DNA of 42,655 nucleotides from Bacteroidales bacterium (lineage in GTDB: Bacteria; Bacteroidota; Bacteroidia; Bacteroidales; Bacteroidaceae): contig SUXQ01000018.1 in NCBI GenBank assembly GCA_015060905.1, forward strand, positions 1 to 42,655. The letters are read 5' to 3'. The notes under the pieces were generated by a model. That model ran no database searches, was not told the DNA's origin, and saw nothing but the letters and a program-made list of their open reading frames with translations. The position numbers and the translations under genes are program-made. This document shows positions 24,843-33,477 of this stretch, in pieces (the stretch's first letter is position 1; each line of letters starts with the position of its first letter).

Positions 24843-25346
24843 ATGAGCCAATTTTGTATATATATTAAGCTGAAACCCTACCTAAGAGAGTGGCTGATTA
24901 ATTCTCTCGGTCATCCGGTTAGGTTCCCAGACCACTCTAATGAGAATGCTGTTATTCGTACTTTTCTTCAGCGTTGGCCTGCTGGGCGTCCGGTAGAGGT
25001 TAATTATGATAACGATTATACAGCTATCTATATTCCTGACTCTAAGGCAAAGCCGGCAGAATATTATAACTATATCTCTAATAGTGGGAAAAAAGCTATA
25101 GTGGGAGTTATCGAAGATTTATTTCTTCAAAATCTTTGGAGTGAACTTGCACAACTGACACTCTCGAGTAATGGTAAAGGTGTGAATTCTCACATTGCTG
25201 CATGGTGCGAGATGCATGGTATTTCACTTGATAGTGCGGAAACTGTCAGACAGAGGTATTTTCGCATAAGGAAAGCTTATACAGAAAAAGGAATCGATTT
25301 GCGAAATTTTTCACGAAAAAAAAAGGATAATGACTGCGATTTTTAG
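24843..25346 (+). CDS. Putative DNA-binding late regulator or iteron-binding protein
   Basis: A 167-residue protein I do not recognise by name. The N-terminal part (1-75) is compact (FCIYIKLKPYLREWLINSLG). The C-terminal part (about 110-160) looks like a helical DNA-binding domain (SHIAAWCEMHGISLDSAETV then RQRYFRIRKAYTEKGI), and the tail is very basic (SRKKK). It is expressed from a promoter carrying the phage operator, directly next to the TTCTACA array and upstream of the head operon. It may switch on virion genes, or bind the array for replication or packaging. The regulator call rests on context and HTH-like character. Confidence 0.65.
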   Translation: MSQFCIYIKLKPYLREWLINSLGHPVRFPDHSNENAVIRTFLQRWPAGRPVEVNYDNDYTAIYIPDSKAKPAEYYNYISNSGKKAIVGVIEDLFLQNLWSELAQLTLSSNGKGVNSHIAAWCEMHGISLDSAETVRQRYFRIRKAYTEKGIDLRNFSRKKKDNDCDF

Positions 25347-25389
25347 TAATTATAAACCATTAACAACTATTGCGTAATTTTAACTACTT

Positions 25390-25809
25390 ATGATGCCTGT
25401 TTTGAATAATATACACAAGGTCGAATTTATCGAAGCTCGTTTTTTGAAAGAGATAGTTGTCATTCCCGGCAAGGGTGTCCTTTTGCAATCATTTCGCAAT
25501 TTTCAGAAAATGGACACTGTCGGACTGTCAGCTGTAACTGTTGTAACCAAAGTTACGAAGAAAAACACTGTGTATTCGATAAATTTGAAGGTGTTGCTTA
25601 AGAACTCTTTTGAGGTTGGAAACAGACACCTCTGTTACAGATTAATTACTGTTATGGGCGAACAGTATTTGCTTGGTACCAATGTTGCACCATTCCCGGT
25701 AACAACAACATCTGATAATTATCCTTCTGTTGTTACAGATAAGTCCGGTACCACATTAACGGTTACATACTCTAATTTAGTGGGTTTATTACCAATTTTA
25801 GATAAGTAG
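25390..25809 (+). CDS. Probable phage structural or assembly protein (139 aa)
   Basis: A 139-residue beta-rich protein (VVIPGKGVLLQSFRNFQ, VYSINLKVLLKNSFEV, GTTLTVTYSNLVGL) at the front of the head operon. No motif, signal peptide or membrane helix is seen. Its size and strand-rich make-up would suit a head decoration or small tail protein. The function is unassigned. Confidence 0.65.
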   Translation: MMPVLNNIHKVEFIEARFLKEIVVIPGKGVLLQSFRNFQKMDTVGLSAVTVVTKVTKKNTVYSINLKVLLKNSFEVGNRHLCYRLITVMGEQYLLGTNVAPFPVTTTSDNYPSVVTDKSGTTLTVTYSNLVGLLPILDK

Positions 25810-25867
25810 AAGCTTTTGTAAGTCTTTTTACATCGCACACTTCATATGTTCATTTGCATAAATTATA

Positions 25868-26908
25868 ATGCAAATGGACTATCAACTTATTCTTAACACT
25901 ACAATTGGTTGCTGGAATTGCTCGAAAACTTTCGTTCGAGAAATTTTGTCACGTCATAAAGGTAGACCGGTGAATGTGCTTATTTCATCGCCAGGTGGAC
26001 TCCTTGATGATGGACTGGATATTATGCGTCAGTTTCGTGACCATGGAGATGTCACTGTGTATATCTCCGGATTTACAGCATCGGCTGCAACAGTGGCAGC
26101 TATGGGTGCAAAAAAAATTGTGATGGGTAAATACTCTTTCTTCCTCGTTCACAAATGTTCTAATTTTATCGATGCTTGGGGCAGTTATAATGCCGACCAA
26201 ATTCAAAAACTAATCGAGGATCTTACCGCAAACAAAAAAGAGAATGACAAAATAGATGTTGTTCTTGCACAGCTATATGCCGATCGATGCGGTAAACCTA
26301 TTTCGGAGATTCTTAATGTCCTTAAAGAGGGTAAGTGGCTTAATGCTACAGAGGCTTTAGCACTTGGTTTCATAGACGAGATTTCCGATGATGATAAAAA
26401 GCAGAATCTTTCATTGGCCGATAAGGATAGATTCCTTAATATGGAACTTCCTATTGACAATCTCACTTTTGAGGACGATACCCCTTCTTGGTTTTCTCGT
26501 TTTATTGCCTCTTTCTCGGGCAAAAAGAATGAAGAACACTATATTCCCGACAATGGCGATAAATCAAATAATAACCATCTAATGAAAAAGAAATTCAATT
26601 CCATCGGAAAGCTTCTTGATAAAGAAGACTTTACCGTAGCCGACAATGGCATCGTTGCAATTTCAAATGATGAAATGCAAAAGGTCGAGGAGCATTTGGC
26701 CGGATTGGAGAATTCTCTTGCCTCAAAAGATAATGATATCGCTACACGCGATACTCGTATATCGGAACTTGAGGAACAGGTAGAGAATCTTAAGAAACAG
26801 CCTGCCGACGACACAAAAGAGAGTGTAACTACTGAGGACGTTAATGATGATTACATCAAACGTTCAAAGGAGATGTTTAACGACGTAAAATACATGATCA
26901 ATGGTTAA
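25868..26908 (+). CDS. ClpP-like prohead protease fused to a scaffold domain
   Basis: A 346-residue protein. Residues 1-185 are an S14/ClpP-type serine protease: the glycine-rich SSPGGLLDDG (oxyanion region), the nucleophile Ser72 in GFTASAATVAAMGA, and His95 in FFLVHKCSNF; the third residue is probably the Asp in ALGFIDEI. Residues about 235-320 are a charged, partly coiled-coil region (GLENSLASKDNDIATRDTRI onward), typical of a scaffold that the protease removes during capsid maturation. It lies directly before the major capsid gene, overlapping it by 8 nt. The protease-then-capsid order is standard. Confidence 0.88.
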   Translation: MQMDYQLILNTTIGCWNCSKTFVREILSRHKGRPVNVLISSPGGLLDDGLDIMRQFRDHGDVTVYISGFTASAATVAAMGAKKIVMGKYSFFLVHKCSNFIDAWGSYNADQIQKLIEDLTANKKENDKIDVVLAQLYADRCGKPISEILNVLKEGKWLNATEALALGFIDEISDDDKKQNLSLADKDRFLNMELPIDNLTFEDDTPSWFSRFIASFSGKKNEEHYIPDNGDKSNNNHLMKKKFNSIGKLLDKEDFTVADNGIVAISNDEMQKVEEHLAGLENSLASKDNDIATRDTRISELEEQVENLKKQPADDTKESVTTEDVNDDYIKRSKEMFNDVKYMING

Positions 26909-27857
26909 TATTAAACATGAAGATTTGGCCAATGGAGCCAAAAAGTTTCGCAAGGAACTGCTTATGATGCCTGTGTTTGCCTTAGGTCCTGTGCTTGCTC
27001 ACATGAGCCTTAGAACCGGAATTCGATATTCGGACACAGTAGGCGAGCTAAGCGGAGATATGCAGTTTGGACCTTACAGTGACACAAGAATAGATAAGAG
27101 TGAAACTACCGTTAATGGTAGAACTCTTTCAACGTTCTTTGGATCAGTTGTTCGTGAGTTCAAGCCTAACAGTGTTTATAAATCACTATATGGCTCAGCC
27201 ATCACAAAAGGCGAAAGTCTTAAATCTGCCGACATCGTAAAGAGAGTTCTTTCTTATTATGCCGGTCGTTTGGGACATAACCTTTATAAAAATTTGTGGA
27301 ATGCTGTCCGTAATGATGATGGCGACACCACAAAGGATCTTTTCAATGGTTTTGACACTATTACTGCTACAGAAATTGGTTCAGGAGCAATTTCGAAAGC
27401 GAAAGAGAACCTTTTTGAATTCTCTGAGGCCATTTCTGTTGATAATGCTGTGGACCAGATTACCGCTTTCTGTGAGAGTGCGAACGAACTGCTTACCGAA
27501 GAGACAAACAAACTGAAACTATTCTGCTCGCCTCAGATTTATAGAGCGTATTGTAAGGATTACAAGCAAACAACAGGTGCAATTCCTTATAACACAGCTT
27601 ACGGTCAGAAGGCAGTAGAGGGTTTTGATAATATAGAATTTGTTCCGCTTGCGAACAAGAAAGATAGCAATTATATTCATCTTTCGACTGCAAGCAATAT
27701 GCTTGTTGGTGTCAATCAGATGGGCGAGGAGGAACAGATACTTGTCGAAAAACATGCAGCTTTTGTTCTTCAGTTTGTCGCTACTATGTTCTTTGGTGTC
27801 CAGTTCGAGACTCTCTCGCCCGAGCGTATGCTTGTAGGTAAGTTGTTCGCTGATTAA
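26901..27857 (+). CDS. Major capsid protein
   Basis: A 318-residue protein in the canonical position after the protease-scaffold gene, with the size and profile of an HK97-fold capsid protein: an N-terminal arm (about 1-60), a long spine-like helix (KRVLSYYAGRLGHNLYKNLW), then the P- and A-domain region (ITAFCESANELLTEETNKLK; LVGVNQMGEEEQILVEKHAA). The start is the ATG at 26901, overlapping the protease gene by 8 nt. I assign it by context and fold-like pattern, not by recalled identity. Confidence 0.8.
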   Translation: MVNIKHEDLANGAKKFRKELLMMPVFALGPVLAHMSLRTGIRYSDTVGELSGDMQFGPYSDTRIDKSETTVNGRTLSTFFGSVVREFKPNSVYKSLYGSAITKGESLKSADIVKRVLSYYAGRLGHNLYKNLWNAVRNDDGDTTKDLFNGFDTITATEIGSGAISKAKENLFEFSEAISVDNAVDQITAFCESANELLTEETNKLKLFCSPQIYRAYCKDYKQTTGAIPYNTAYGQKAVEGFDNIEFVPLANKKDSNYIHLSTASNMLVGVNQMGEEEQILVEKHAAFVLQFVATMFFGVQFETLSPERMLVGKLFAD

Positions 27858-27860
27858 AAA

Positions 27861-27867
27861 AGGAGGT
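27861..27867 (+). promoter_or_regulatory. Strong Shine-Dalgarno of the tail-tube gene
   Basis: AGGAGGT, four bases before the ATG at 27872. Perfect Shine-Dalgarno sites are unusual in Bacteroidota and are seen in this window only at 17341, 17691, 18076 and here. Confidence 0.8.
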
Positions 27868-27871
27868 AACT

Positions 27872-28468
27872 ATGACAACAGTTTGTAATAATTCAGCTTT
27901 GTATGATAGCCTTGATTTTTGTCAAGGAACTACAGTTCTTCCCGGTATCCGCAAGCGTGTCTATTTCCTTCCTAAATCGAGCATTGTTAAGTATCCAACA
28001 CTTCCTGACTTGAGTGCCGAGGGAGTGGATATGGGTGCATTGGCTACGTATGAAGGTGATTTTACCTTGGCCGCTGATGCTAAATGGAAGAGAATAGATG
28101 TGCTTACCGGTGATTCTGATATTTCTTCCGAATCTCAGGGTGATGCGCCTTCAAAGACATTCCTTAATAAGTGTACTTTGAAACATGCCGGCCGTAACGA
28201 AGAGGCTACTGGTTTTTGCCGAATGGCAAACAGTGACGATCTTGTATATCTCATTCAGCAGCGCGATGGCAAATATCGTGTTGTAGGTAATGAGATGTTC
28301 GAAACAAACACTAAACCTGCGCAAGCTTCAGGTGCTAAAGAAACTGATACATCGGGTACTACAATCTCGGTTGAAGTAAGCGATGTATGCCCTGCGCCTT
28401 TTTATGTAGGCAAGATTGTTACCGATGACGGTGATATTGATGCCTCGACAGGTGGACTGACGACTTAA
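27872..28468 (+). CDS. Probable major tail-tube protein
   Basis: A 198-residue protein directly after the capsid gene, with a strong ribosome site and a terminator-like hairpin behind it: the expression pattern of a very abundant virion protein. The beta-rich sequence (GIRKRVYFLPKSSIVKYPTL, ATYEGDFTLAADAKWKRIDV, TISVEVSDVCPAPFYVG) fits a tail tube monomer. A Gly/Thr-rich flexible segment lies near 150-165. A capsid decoration protein is the main alternative. Confidence 0.65.
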   Translation: MTTVCNNSALYDSLDFCQGTTVLPGIRKRVYFLPKSSIVKYPTLPDLSAEGVDMGALATYEGDFTLAADAKWKRIDVLTGDSDISSESQGDAPSKTFLNKCTLKHAGRNEEATGFCRMANSDDLVYLIQQRDGKYRVVGNEMFETNTKPAQASGAKETDTSGTTISVEVSDVCPAPFYVGKIVTDDGDIDASTGGLTT

Positions 28469-28501
28469 TAGTTAGTAAATAAAAAGTTTTGTTTGTGTGT
28501 A

Positions 28502-28545
28502 GTCGGCAGTTCTACAGTATAATGTTGTGAGGACTGCCGACATTT
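28502..28545 (+). terminator. Hairpin after the tail-tube gene
   Basis: GTCGGCAGT (28502-28510) pairs with ACTGCCGAC (28533-28541) around a 22-nt loop, followed by ATTTTAATT. It probably attenuates transcription or protects the abundant capsid/tail-tube mRNA. One TTCTACA heptamer lies in the loop region. Confidence 0.6.
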
Positions 28546-28557
28546 TAATTAAATTTT

Positions 28558-29364
28558 ATGGACGAAAAATTGACATTACAGATCCAGGAATGGTTGAACA
28601 CTCCTACTGATGACAGAAATATTGCCGTCGGCGCAGAATTGATGTTAAAACTCAACCGTAACCGCGTACTTTATCAGAATGTTATCAGTAAAGGTTGCAG
28701 AATGATGGGTAAGGTCGAGTATGAACTTAAAAAATACCTTCGTTTGCGCCTTGATAATAAGACAATAGCGGATGTTGTCCGCATGCAGACTGAGATAGTA
28801 CCACGAGTGGAAGAAACTATTGCGCACTTTACCGAACGTGTTGCACCTGAAAGCGAGTATTCAGGCAAGCGTGCCGACCACGATGAACTTCCTGCAGAAA
28901 TACAGCAACTTTGGGATGGTAACTTTGACCGTTACACAAAAATCAAAGCTCTCTTTGAGGAACTGAAGGCTATGGAGAAACAGCAGCCTTGCGACCGCTA
29001 CGAGAAGCTGAAACTTCTTCATGAAGCGGATAAGGCTTACCGTGAAGCACTTACAAAATATGACAGCTATGTTAAGGAAAGAAATTCTCCTGAAGATGTA
29101 GATGATAAGGAAGATAACTTCCCTATCAAATCCGAGGAACAGCCTCTGGACCCGGCAGAACTCGCTACACAGATTGGTAATGCGAGAAAGTACATCTCTG
29201 AAGGTAAGGGTAAACTGAAAAAGCTCATCGAGGAGGGTAATGAAACGAAAGCTGACGCTCTCCGTGCTAAAATTGTAGAACGTGCAAGGATAATACAGCA
29301 AGCTGGCGCGCCCATCAGCGACGACACTCTTGCCGAATTATCTGAACTTGGCATAAACCTTTGA
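28558..29364 (+). CDS. Coiled-coil phage protein (268 aa)
   Basis: A 268-residue, highly charged helical protein with long coiled-coil stretches (about 65-90, 120-170, 205-250). No enzymatic motif or membrane segment is seen. It lies between the tail-tube gene and the terminase group, 4 nt ahead of the next gene. In phages such proteins can be head-assembly or connector factors. I do not recognise the family. Confidence 0.7.
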   Translation: MDEKLTLQIQEWLNTPTDDRNIAVGAELMLKLNRNRVLYQNVISKGCRMMGKVEYELKKYLRLRLDNKTIADVVRMQTEIVPRVEETIAHFTERVAPESEYSGKRADHDELPAEIQQLWDGNFDRYTKIKALFEELKAMEKQQPCDRYEKLKLLHEADKAYREALTKYDSYVKERNSPEDVDDKEDNFPIKSEEQPLDPAELATQIGNARKYISEGKGKLKKLIEEGNETKADALRAKIVERARIIQQAGAPISDDTLAELSELGINL

Positions 29365-29368
29365 CTTT

Positions 29369-29845
29369 ATGGCTTTCAAGTTGGAACAGTTTGAGGATAG
29401 GCCTGTGCAGGCTTATTTCTCAAACACGGTCCAGCTGGCCGATGTGATTGCCTCTATCTTGGAACACATCGGGGCTTCGGAGATTGTTATCTCAACCTTC
29501 TCCACCTCCGAAGAGTTTCTGCGCCGTATCTGGCGATTACGGAAAGAGGGCTTAATCACGTCGGCTTCTCTTATTTGCGACCTTAAAGCGGCAAGGAAAA
29601 CTGTTCATCTATATAAGTTTATTACTTCTATATTTGAATCCGTTCACCTTGCTGAGAATCACTCTAAGGTCGTTTTGCTCGGTAATAATCGCTACAAAGT
29701 GGCGGTTGTCACCTCGCAGAATCAAACGCGCGGAAATCGCTTTGAGTGTGGAATTATTTCATCTTCGCCAGAACTGTATAACACGCTTGCACAGGGCTTT
29801 GCCTTAATGCAGGATAAATCTTTACCCATTGATGGACTACTCTGA
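29369..29845 (+). CDS. Phospholipase D-like (PLD) domain protein
   Basis: A 158-residue protein with a single PLD-type repeat. The N-terminal part (ASEIVISTFSTSEEFLRRIW) resembles the strand-helix entry of PLD nucleases. NHSKVVLLGNNRYKVAVV contains the HxK pair (His98, Lys100), and TSQNQTRGNRFECG carries the later Asn and Glu residues. The Asp expected four residues after the Lys is Gly here, so activity is uncertain. One-repeat PLD proteins act as dimeric nucleases. It overlaps the next gene by 14 nt, in the terminase group, so a role in DNA processing at packaging is plausible. Confidence 0.6.
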   Translation: MAFKLEQFEDRPVQAYFSNTVQLADVIASILEHIGASEIVISTFSTSEEFLRRIWRLRKEGLITSASLICDLKAARKTVHLYKFITSIFESVHLAENHSKVVLLGNNRYKVAVVTSQNQTRGNRFECGIISSSPELYNTLAQGFALMQDKSLPIDGLL

Positions 29846-30107
29846 TGATTTTATACATAATGTTCGGGAACTTGCCGAGGCATTAACCCCTGTGAGCGAT
29901 ATAGCAGCTCTGCTTGATGTTGATGAGACTTTGTTGCGTGAGGAACTAAGCAATAAACTCTCACCTCTACGCAAAGCGTATGACAAGGGCAAAGCGACTA
30001 CCGCGTTGGCTCTTCGTAAGCAGGAACTTGAGCTTGCAAAGGTTGGTTCTCCGCTTGCTGTGCAACTCACGGCAAGCTATGTTAAAGATATGACTATAGA
30101 CGAATAA
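29832..30107 (+). CDS. Small HTH-like protein of the packaging group (91 aa)
   Basis: A 91-residue helical protein with an HTH-like start (TPVSDIAALLDVDETLLREE), typical of terminase small-subunit N-terminal domains. The ATG at 29832 overlaps the PLD gene by 14 nt (a TTG at 29829 is less likely). It lies 1 nt before the probable small terminase gene. It may be a DNA-recognition helper of the packaging motor. Confidence 0.65.
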   Translation: MDYSDDFIHNVRELAEALTPVSDIAALLDVDETLLREELSNKLSPLRKAYDKGKATTALALRKQELELAKVGSPLAVQLTASYVKDMTIDE

Positions 30108-30108
30108 T

Positions 30109-30735
30109 ATGCCACTGCCCGAAATTATAGACACTGCCCGCGATCATCTTTTCGCTGATGTCCAGGATATGCAACGTATCGGGCTGCCGCTCGCCACGCA
30201 AGAGCATCTCTTCCGCTTACGTGACCTTTACAACTTTTGGTTGCAACATCCGCGTTTTAAGGATAAGGAGATTGTACTTAAGCTTCAGCAGGATTATAAG
30301 CTCGGCAAGAGTCAGGCTTATACGGATCTTTCCATCTTAAAACTGCTCCTCGGTGAATTCCAAAAGACATCTAAGAACTATCATCGTTACCGTTTCCTGG
30401 AAATGATTCACGAGGCCTATGAGGTGGCCCGCATCAACAAGGATGCAAAGGCTATGACAGCAGCTGCTGACAAGTATGCGAAATATACACATCTTGACAA
30501 AGATGATGAACTCAACTTCGATTATGACAAGATTGTTGTGCAGGCTTTCGTCCCAACCGATGACCCCTCTGTGGCCGGATTTAAGCCTATTCCTAATATT
30601 CGCGAGGTTATCAGAAAGAAAATCGAGCAGTACAGTAAGGAATGTGACTACGTCGAAGAGATTAAACCCGAGGATGAGGATTACAATCCGGATGATATTT
30701 TCAAAGTAAATCCGAATGCAGAAAATATACCTTAA
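30109..30735 (+). CDS. Probable terminase small subunit
   Basis: A 208-residue helical protein directly before the large terminase, overlapping it by 20 nt. An N-terminal HTH-like region (VLKLQQDYKLGKSQAYTDLS) is followed by a helical middle that could oligomerise (YHRYRFLEMIHEAYEVARIN) and an acidic disordered tail (KPEDEDYNPDD). This matches small subunits that bind pac/cos DNA and feed it to the large subunit. The assignment is mainly by position and pattern. Confidence 0.7.
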   Translation: MPLPEIIDTARDHLFADVQDMQRIGLPLATQEHLFRLRDLYNFWLQHPRFKDKEIVLKLQQDYKLGKSQAYTDLSILKLLLGEFQKTSKNYHRYRFLEMIHEAYEVARINKDAKAMTAAADKYAKYTHLDKDDELNFDYDKIVVQAFVPTDDPSVAGFKPIPNIREVIRKKIEQYSKECDYVEEIKPEDEDYNPDDIFKVNPNAENIP

Positions 30736-32335
30736 CGACATACAACAGGAGATTATGTATATCGGTGCCAAGGATACTATTCTTTGTGCCGGGCGTGCTA
30801 TTGGCAAGGGTGTGATACACGCTGAATGGAATTTGAGGAATTTTCAGCGAATGCCGCGTTCGATTACGGGTATTGTTTCGCCTAATGCCAAGCGTGCGCT
30901 CACTAATACGCTGCCCTCTATGCTTGTTCATTGGGAAAAGTGGGGTTTCAAGCGGAATGTTCATTGGTGCATAGGGCGTAAACCTCCAAAAGCTTGGGGC
31001 TGGGAGGAGCCAATATTTAAGCCTGAGAATTATGATAATGTGCTATCTTTTTATAATGGATCGATAGGGTTTATTATTTCTCAAGACCGGCAAGGAACAT
31101 CGAACTCACATAGTTTTGATGCGCTGGATATTGACGAGGCTAAATTCATTGATTTCGAGCAGTTGAAAGATGAGACTTTCCCTGCCAATCGTGGTAATCG
31201 CCAATATTTCGGCCATCGGAGCTATCATCATGGTATGCTTATCACAAGTGATATGCCTTTGACGAAGAAGGGTAGTTGGTTTCTTGATTATCAAAATAAG
31301 TGTGACCAAGAGACTATTGATATTATTCGTGGCATTGTTTACGAGATATGGAAGGTTAAGGAACGTGTTAAGAAATTGCACGCTGAAGGTCGCACTGTCC
31401 CTGAATATACGAGGAATTATCTGACTCAACTCAATCGAGATCTATGCAAACTGCGTTCTGTTGCTGTATATTATCGTGAAGCTCCTACGTTGTATAATCT
31501 CGCTGTCCTTGGGGATGCTTTTATTTCACAGTTGAAGCGTGACCTACCACCGCTTACCTTTCAAACCTCTGTAATGTGTAAACGTGTGGGAATTGCGCGT
31601 GACGGCTTCTATAATTCTCTATCTGAACGTAATTATTACTCAAGCACAAATTTTGGCTATCTGGATTCTCTCGAATACAAATTTGATAAAATAAAAGAGC
31701 CTTCGTCGCTGATGGATGCTGATGTTGATGCAAATATGCCCATTTGTATTGCCTTTGATTATAATGCTAATATCAATTGGCTTGTTGCCGGGCAAGTGCA
31801 AGATGGGAAACTGCGTATTCTCAAATCTTTCTTTGTCAAGTATGAACGTAAGCTCGTAGAACTGGTTGCTGACTTCTGTAAATACTATCGTAACCACAAG
31901 CACAAGGAGGTTATTTTTTATTACGATTCAACGGCTCTCAGTAGTAATTATGCTGTTAATGATGAGGATTTCCGTTGGGTAATTATTAATGCTTTCAAGA
32001 AACAGGGATGGTTGGTAAGAGATACCAACACCTATATTGGTAAGCCTATGCACCATGCTGATAAACAGTTGCTCATTAACCGTATGTTGGCCGGGCGCGC
32101 CCGTTTGCATATTCTATTTAACCGTGAGAATAATGAAGATTTGCTCATCTCTATACAGACAGCTGGGGTCTATAATGGTCATAAAGATAAACGAGGCGAA
32201 AAGCTTGCCGAGACCGAAGAGGATAAACTTGAGTCCAGAACTGATGGTAGTGATGCTTTTGATACCTTGGCTATAGGTTGTGAACGTTTCCCTGTTAATG
32301 TGTATAATGTGGGCATTACTTCTGTATTCAAATAG
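30716..32335 (+). CDS. Terminase large subunit
   Basis: A 539-residue packaging ATPase-nuclease. The N-terminal ATPase has a deviant Walker A CAGRAIGKG (24-32), as in many large terminases, and a Walker B ending in DALDIDEAKFI (about 134-144). A coupling Thr/Ser motif is plausible at ITSDMP. The C-terminal RNase H-like nuclease shows its acidic residues in CIAFDYNAN (about 348), FYYDSTALS (about 402) and DGSDAFDTLAIG (about 508). The length is normal. It is the last gene of the head operon and is followed by a terminator (32360-32392). Confidence 0.92.
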   Translation: MQKIYLNDIQQEIMYIGAKDTILCAGRAIGKGVIHAEWNLRNFQRMPRSITGIVSPNAKRALTNTLPSMLVHWEKWGFKRNVHWCIGRKPPKAWGWEEPIFKPENYDNVLSFYNGSIGFIISQDRQGTSNSHSFDALDIDEAKFIDFEQLKDETFPANRGNRQYFGHRSYHHGMLITSDMPLTKKGSWFLDYQNKCDQETIDIIRGIVYEIWKVKERVKKLHAEGRTVPEYTRNYLTQLNRDLCKLRSVAVYYREAPTLYNLAVLGDAFISQLKRDLPPLTFQTSVMCKRVGIARDGFYNSLSERNYYSSTNFGYLDSLEYKFDKIKEPSSLMDADVDANMPICIAFDYNANINWLVAGQVQDGKLRILKSFFVKYERKLVELVADFCKYYRNHKHKEVIFYYDSTALSSNYAVNDEDFRWVIINAFKKQGWLVRDTNTYIGKPMHHADKQLLINRMLAGRARLHILFNRENNEDLLISIQTAGVYNGHKDKRGEKLAETEEDKLESRTDGSDAFDTLAIGCERFPVNVYNVGITSVFK

Positions 32336-32359
32336 TAGGTAATCGTCTTTTATGGTTGG

Positions 32360-32392
32360 GGTGTGCCGTGTTTACGGTACACCTCTTTTCTT
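32360..32392 (+). terminator. Terminator of the head/terminase operon
   Basis: GGTGTGCCGT (32360-32369) pairs with ACGGTACACC (32374-32383) around GTTT with one G-U, followed by TCTTTTCTTTT. Confidence 0.85.
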
Positions 32393-32884
32393 TTACATGT
32401 GATGCACGTTACCGTCGGCATATTCCGCTAATTTATTAAATGGTAATCGGCAAATGCGATTTAGGGCGCTGGGGGGTGTCCCTTCTGATGACCGCAAAAA
32501 ATGCGGTCGGCTGCTCGCGTAATTGCACGATGCTCATTCAATTACGCTCGCGAGGAGCGGAAAAAATCCAATTTATTCGAATTTTCCCCGTTTTTTTTAT
32601 AGGTAATTCTTTATTATTCAACCACCTATAAATGGTTGCGGGCAGCGAAATTCCTTTCATTTTTGACATATTTCTTTCAGATAAGCATATGAATAGAATT
32701 TCGCAGTTTCGTACCCGCTTGTATTTTCTCCGTCTCTTATCATGTCTCAAGACCGAATACTGCACGGGTGTTCTTGTTCTATAGCTATAGCATGGCTATC
32801 TGTTTTTTTTTGCTCTCTTTTCTCACCTCGCCTTTTGATTAAATCCTTTGTATAGCGACCGTTCTGTGTTTCCCTTTTTTGCTG
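32393..32884 (-). other. Gene-free region with GC-rich hairpins under a leftward promoter
   Basis: About 490 bases with no convincing gene; the short frames here lack codon bias and support. There is a hairpin GACCGCA/TGCGGTC with a 5-A loop (32490-32508), and nested inverted repeats CTCGCG/CGCGAG (32514-32519, 32549-32554) and GCGTAATTG/CAATTACGC (32517-32525, 32539-32547). A leftward promoter lies at its right end. It may encode a non-coding RNA, or contain the packaging site, given that it follows the terminase gene. Confidence 0.45.
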
Positions 32885-32915
32885 CAAAGGTATTTTCGTC
32901 ATTTCGCTTATCAAG
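32885..32915 (-). promoter_or_regulatory. Leftward promoter in the post-terminase gap
   Basis: On the minus strand: CTTG (32915-32912), a 19-nt spacer, TACCTTTG (32892-32885). It would drive transcription leftwards, against the virion genes, into the hairpin region and the 3' end of the terminase unit. Confidence 0.6.
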
Positions 32916-33079
32916 GTCGGGCCTTTGGTTTCTTTAAAAATCTCCACACCTCTTTTCTCTCAGGTAGTATTTCTCGAATAAAACCTTGCACCACTGCACT
33001 GTCGGACACTTTTAAGCAGCTACAAAAGGCGAAACAAACGGTCGGCGATATACGACGGAAAAATTAAAAAAAAAGCTCA

Positions 33080-33136
33080 GTGTGAGGAGCAAAAAAGTTA
33101 AAAGGCTCACACCGGATCTGGCTTCAACCGCCAGAT
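33080..33136 (+). promoter_or_regulatory. Leader with two tandem hairpins before the 33183 gene
   Basis: GTGTGAG (33080-33086) pairs with CTCACAC (33106-33112); directly after, ATCTGGC (33116-33122) pairs with GCCAGAT (33130-33136, loop of 7). The leader lies 47 nt before the ATG. The layout resembles leaders I associate with cargo genes of Bacteroides conjugative elements. Bases 32916-33079 hold no gene I can support. Confidence 0.5.
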
Positions 33137-33182
33137 AAATTATTACAAAGCAAGGTTAAAACACAATACACATACAACGATT

Positions 33183-33386
33183 ATGAAAGGGTACAAGACA
33201 TTTACAAAAGAGCAGGGTTTAGAGGTTATAAATAAGTTCTTCAAGGGTGCGAAGATTAACAAGGTATTTAACAGTCTCTATGAGTTGAGTATCATTTTTA
33301 CCACTGCAGAGGGCGAAGAATTTGAATTGTATGCTAACGGTGAGAGTTTTTTTCAGATAGAGGGTAACGAGTATGTGATATGCTGA
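33183..33386 (+). CDS. Small accessory protein (67 aa)
   Basis: A 67-residue alpha/beta protein: a helix (KEQGLEVINKFFKGAK) followed by three strands (YELSIIFTTAEGEEFELYAN, ESFFQIEGNEYVIC). It is not a virion-type protein. It forms a pair with the 33478 gene behind the two-hairpin leader. I do not recognise the family with certainty; small proteins of this kind occur as cargo on Bacteroides mobile elements. Confidence 0.6.
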   Translation: MKGYKTFTKEQGLEVINKFFKGAKINKVFNSLYELSIIFTTAEGEEFELYANGESFFQIEGNEYVIC

Positions 33387-33477
33387 ACGAGTTTGTAATA
33401 TGGAAATTATGTGTAAAAGAAATAAGCGGACACCGCGCGACAGGTGTATAGTATTAACTCCTAAAATTTATAAGACT

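Noticed and set aside
32440..32947. Short frames in the post-terminase gap on both strands
   Set aside because: No coding pattern or start signals; the sequence is dominated by hairpins.
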